Assembly: GCA_008694505.1 (NCBI GenBank)
Contig: VZDJ01000046.1
Location: 1,872,648 to 1,936,647, forward strand
From: Cyanoderma ruficeps
Lineage: Eukaryota > Chordata > Aves > Passeriformes > Timaliidae
Length of the DNA: 64,000 bases
Direction: 5' to 3'
Part shown: piece by piece, positions 59,651 to 64,000 of the stretch
How positions within the stretch are numbered: position 1 is the stretch's first letter
Layout: each line of letters begins with the position of its first letter
Translations under genes and position numbers: made by a program
Notes under the pieces: generated by a model
Seen by the model: the letters and a program-made list of their open reading frames with translations, nothing else
What the model was told of the DNA's origin: nothing
The model's database searches: none

Positions 59651-60027
59651 TCCAGAGGAGATATTTCTTCTCCCTGGAAATTCCTTGTCTTCAAAGGACA
59701 ACTTTCAGGCCCAAAAGCACAAACAACGGTGGCTGGAGGGAGGAACAAGAAGGATGGGACCTCATAACCTGAAGCTGTAATTGGACAATTAAACCCCAAG
59801 ATGAAAATGAACCGAAACTTATAAAAGTGTGAGACCTTGTGACCAGTTGTCCATTCTGTGACTATTTTGGGTCCATTTTGTGATCATTTTGAGTCCACCT
59901 TGGGTGTAGCCCTGGCCAGGCTCTTGTACAGCCCAAGGTGGACCCTAAAGGCCTTTTAATAAATATCTATTTTATTCTCTAGCTCTGTCCAGTCTCTCTT
60001 TCAGATCAGCCTTCCCAAGGCATCACA
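59651..60027 (+). mobile_element. LTR-like repeat (family C, copy 2)
   Basis: Aligns with 15541-15860 and ends with the same catcaca (60027). A TATA-like acttataaaagtgtgag (near 59817) and a poly(A)-like ttaataaatatc (near 59957) are in the expected order. Compared with copy 1 it has one additional unit of a roughly 22-bp segment (tccattttgtgatcatttt-like), and it is shortened near the left end. It directly abuts a CR1 fragment. Edges and target duplication remain unclear. Confidence 0.78.
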
Positions 60028-60678
60028 TCATGGTAAGAAACACCCCTGATCATCTTCACTCTTCCCAAGCATAGACATCCCAAAGGAAAAGAGGGGGAAA
60101 AAAAATAAGAGAGAGAAAAAAAATAATGCTGGTAGTTTATGTGCAGAAACAACCCATTAGACATAAGTGAAGGTGACAGTAAAACTCATAGACTACAAAC
60201 CCAGCAGTCTTTTTATTTTTACTGTGAAAGATGGATGTTCCTAATTTTCCACCTGTGTGGGCTTATAATGGATTTACTCAGGGACTTGGAGCAGCTGTTC
60301 CCAAGGTGTGGCTGCGAGGAGAACTCTAAATCTCAGCCTGTCTTTTCACTGTGTTATTCCCATGCCTTGTGCAGGTTCTGAGTGGGATGGAGTTAATTTT
60401 CCTCACAGTAGCCACTACGAGGCTGTGATTTACATCTGTGCTGAAATGTTGTCAGAATGTCAAGCAGGCACTGATTTTAACCAAATAATGCTTTCATCTG
60501 AATTGAGTTTATTTCCCCAAGACAGACAATGTTCCTGAAAGGAATCTGCCCAGCAGGATTAGAAAATGGAGAGCTGGGATTGGAGTGTTTTGAAGAGAAA
60601 GTGGATATATTTCCTCACAGTTAATTATACTCACAGTGCTCAGGGAGTGCAGATTTGACACTGTCTTTGCTGTTCTTG
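60028..60678. other. Unique sequence, no gene recognised
   Basis: No gene recognised. Open frames near 60139-60538 have no domain. Confidence 0.55.
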
Positions 60679-60755
60679 TGGCAGGTGCCCCTGCCCATGG
60701 CAGGGGCGGGACAAGATCATTTTAAGGTCCTTTCCCACTGATATCATTCTGTGAT
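60679..60755 (+). mobile_element. CR1 LINE 3' terminus, sense fragment
   Basis: 'gtggcaggtgcccctgccc', 'agatcattttaaggtccttt' and 'atcattctgtgatt' are the sense CR1 terminus. Only 77 bp remain, with the body lost. Confidence 0.85.
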
Positions 60756-63700
60756 TTTTCGATATCTCTAAAGCACTGAGTCCCCTAGAGAAGGCCAGGC
60801 TGGAGCGTTTGTACCTCGAGTCAGCTGTGACTGTGGATAAACCCACAGGGGTGGAGAGACCCAGGATCATGGATTGCTTTAACCAGCACATTGGATCCTG
60901 AGGACAGCCCTGCAGAATGCTGGAATGACAGCACAAATGGGTTTGTTTTCCTCCTCTGCCCTGGAGCTGGGGCACCGGTGGCCCTTAGTTTTGTCACTAA
61001 GGCAACTACAGGCAGGGAGGGAGAAGGAAAGGTTTTACAGAGCAGTTTTCCTATGGCAACTCTGCAGCAGCTTCCCCAACACACAAATCCTTCCTTTGCT
61101 GGGAGCACAGGAATGCCTGCTTTGCTGCACGGGAAATTATTTACCTCTGCAGTATTAAAAGAGGAGACAAGGGCTGTGGGAGGTAACCGAGGTGAAGCTG
61201 CTTTCTGCAGCGTGGTCTGGGCTCTGTTTCTCAGCCCAGGCATGTGTTTCATGCACAAAAATCAGTTTAGAGCAAGGCAAGATGCCTCCCTCCCACCTCC
61301 CCCGCCCACTCCCCCAGCATAACACAAACCAGAAGCTCCTCAACGAGGCAGAATGAGGGAATCAATTACATCTCTGTCTCTGAGGAAGAAGCAGAGCCCA
61401 TAATGCAGATGTTTTTACAGCTGGGAGTACTGCTGATGATTTAAAGCTTTGGGATAATTGATACCTAGCATAGTTGTTTTTACAGATGAAGAAGGGGGGG
61501 GAAAGGGTCTGGGGGATAAGAGAGTGATAAATGTTTGCAAAAAGGGATGTGAGCTGCTATTAAATGCATCCCTCTTTGACAAGACATGGCACTTAAAAAT
61601 AATATTTAACAGGGACTGTTTGGAGAGAGGCTTTGCACACAAACCAGCAGCAATTCCATCTCTTGCTGAGCCCTCGCTGCCTCTGGAGCTGCCACTGCCT
61701 CCTGTGTGCACAGTGCTTCCCTCTTTGCATAAATCCTTGGCTTTGCTCACAGCAAGTGACCAAAGGAGGGTGGGGAACAGACTGAAACACAACTCGCAGC
61801 TTTGTTTACTGCACTGCTAGATGGTTCTCCTTCTAAATGCTGCCACAGGATCAGGTTTGCTATTGAGAGCTTTGCTGTGTTACCAAGCCATGACACTTCT
61901 GGCCCCCATTATCTCATAATGAGCAGCCAGGAGCCACCCTGGGTATTTGGGAGGTCACTGTACATTTTATTTATCTATCAGGATCATTTCAGAGTCCAGC
62001 TTAAACAAGCAAATCCCAGTCCCAGGACACTGACACATGATTTTTTTATTTTTTTTTTTCTGCTACATACATAACAACTGAGAGGGACCATAGTGACTGT
62101 AATAAACTCCAGCTGATCATTTATTATTATCATCCCTACAAACCTTCACAGATGAAACAGTTGTAAGAGCTAAATAACCAAAGGAGGAGTGAGACAGAGA
62201 AATTCTCTATTCTTGCCTGAAATCAAAACCCAGAACTTGCAACATTGGTATAAGAGTAGGATAAAATGCAGGTCTTTAATGGAAGCTTCCAGGTGCCCTC
62301 ATGGTTATGGGCACACTCAGCATCAGATTTCTACAGTTTTTCTAAGTTTAATAAATTAGAATATTTAACAAACATTTTCCAATTAGAAGAGGAGTTGGTT
62401 AGGTAATTTTCCCCAGTGTTTTGCCCCATCGGGGTTGGTCCAGAGGCTTCTTTGCCCCATTTCTTCAGATTCTGGTTGGAAAACAAAAATGTCCTTTTTG
62501 AGGTTCTCTTCATGAAAATAAGACTAAAGAGTATTTTGGCCATGTGTTAGAAGGTTAGTTCATTGTTCTGAAAAAGAGGGGAAAAGGGTAGGAAAAGCAC
62601 CAGAAGCTACAACCATGTATTAGCAGTCAACAAAGCTATAAATATATGAAAAACGTATAGAAAGCAAAAATCTGTTTGGCAGCAGAAACCAACTCTGGAT
62701 TTTTAATAAATAGATTCCAAACTGGAATAAACCAATAAACACAAGAACCAATATTCCTGTACTGTTCAGTTAGTCACAGTGGTTCTGTGTAGCCCCAAAA
62801 TCCAGATTTAGAATTTTCCTGAATTATTAGATTTGGTGTATCTGATGGATTTAATTGATTATACATAAAAGTAGTCATTGTTATTGCCATAATTGATGCG
62901 TGGCAAGAAATAAAAATAGATTTACTATTTTATCCTTTCCCTGCACAGTTATGATTTGGAATATCGATCTGGTATAATCACTTTTTATTTTTAAATCTAT
63001 CTTGACACATATACTTACTCATATCCTTAGAACTGCTTTGGCATGGATGTTTCTTTGCTGATGATGTCAACTCCAGAGTAACTTCTACCAAAATATAGGA
63101 TCTAATTTTGGATACTATTCAGAAAATTGGAGGCTATTTTAAATCCAAAGAGAGACTGAAATTTGCTCACAGAGTCTGTGGGTAAGATTTGCAGGTAGTG
63201 TAAAAACTCCCAAAGATTTCACCTGCATTCAGTGACATTCAGTGGCATTTTTCAGATTCATTCCTACTGAGATGTGAGATCAGGCTGTCCGATACTTTCT
63301 ACTGTTGCTAGCACAGCTCCAGGGCAGAAATTCAGCTACTGCTGATATCACAGCTTGGAGAAGGTGTGTGGGTGTGTGTGTGTGGAGATGATTCCTGTAA
63401 ACACTGTCCAAACTTGTCCCCTCTGTACAAACACTGTGGCCTAAGGCTGCTCCCATCTGAATCTTCTCCTCTCTCATCTGAAAGGGAAAGGAAGAGACAC
63501 AAGATGATCTAAGCTGAAGCAGGGATGTCTTTTGATAACACTGAATCATGGGAAGGGAACGTGATGTGGACTGAGATGGCCACATTGAGCAATTGAGCAA
63601 TTAACTGTTCAGTTTGTCTCTTTTGCCTGAAGTAAGTAGGAAAGCTATTTCTATGAGTTAAAATTGAGGTAAAACCTTCCTGTCAGAGATTCTGGAGGCT

Positions 63701-64000
63701 CACACCTCCGAAAGGTTTCAGGAGAGATCACATTTAAATCTGAGAGCCTGTCTGTTTCTCATATGAGTTGGCATCACCAAAAAAAAAAAAAAAACCCACC
63801 AAAAAACCAAGACCTTTCCCTACAAGCTTCACCAAACTTTTTTTGTCATAGATAGAAAATGAACAGATAAACAAGAGAATATAGGAGAGCTCATGGGTCA
63901 GCTTAGTTGCCAAGTGAGCTGCAGGTTCCAGGCCACTAAGCTCAGCTGAAGTTTGTTAGAATGTTGGGTCTCAGTCCATTTTTAATCATGGAGAAATATA
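60756..64000. other. Unique sequence, no gene recognised
   Basis: No gene recognised. It holds a G-rich G-quadruplex-like patch (61494-61515), a (GT)n run near 63363-63384 and a poly-A/CA tract near 63779-63812. Open frames of 143-145 codons near 60821-61322 overlap on both strands and have no recognisable domain. Confidence 0.55.
61494..61515 (+). repeat. G-rich G-quadruplex-like patch
   Basis: A G8 run, then aaaggg, then tctggggg. The G8 run can supply two of the four GGG tracts needed for a G-quadruplex on the plus strand. Confidence 0.6.

Noticed and set aside
1..64000. CRISPR array, tRNA or rRNA genes, bacterial operons
   Set aside because: No regularly spaced identical repeats with unique spacers, no cloverleaf or rRNA core was recognised, and the repeat content is clearly avian.

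Overview
This window looks like nuclear DNA from a bird, most likely a songbird. The main evidence is about a dozen copies and fragments of the avian LINE CR1. They carry the typical 3' end (a 'cctgccatgg...aggga' and 'aaccattctatgattct' style terminus) and lie in both orientations. At least ten retroviral LTR-type elements are also present, and some resemble families I know from passerine genomes. The songbird call is an inference from remembered LTR families; the bird call rests on CR1.

I found no convincing protein-coding gene, tRNA, rRNA or CRISPR array. No open frame shows a domain I recognise, and the longest frames lie in CR1, in LTRs or in low-complexity CA tracts, where stops are rare for compositional reasons. 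I read the window as intergenic or deep-intronic sequence. Short exons of a gene spanning the window cannot be excluded by eye.

Layout: 0.6-1.4 kb holds an LTR-like block followed by a sense CR1. From 2.5 to 11.6 kb the sequence is mostly unique, with a CA-rich tract, a CpG-dense patch, a striking paired CACGTG palindrome (about 8.75 kb) and an antisense CR1. An LTR lies at 11.6-12.1 kb, and 14.2-18.4 kb holds CR1s, a CA/TA/TG palindromic microsatellite, a G16 run and an LTR. A possible RFX-type regulatory module lies at 19.5-19.6 kb. From 20.7 to 27.3 kb there are more CR1s and a cluster of minus-strand LTRs. An AT-rich array lies at about 28.1 kb, CR1s at 29.8-30.8 kb, and a higher-order tandem array built from CR1-tail-like units at 31.9-32.5 kb. 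From 34.8 to 60.8 kb LTRs alternate with unique AT-rich DNA, and the last 3 kb is unique.

The best-supported insertions are LTRs with visible target-site duplications. Three have 6-bp duplications (one family at 11.6 kb and 52.9 kb, another at 49.7 kb). Two have imperfect 5-bp duplications (39.2 kb and 55.1 kb). Two short LTRs (22.0 kb minus, 38.2 kb plus) still carry a primer-binding-site-like sequence of the tRNA-Trp type next to the LTR end. All LTR loci are solo or truncated, and no retroviral coding region was seen.
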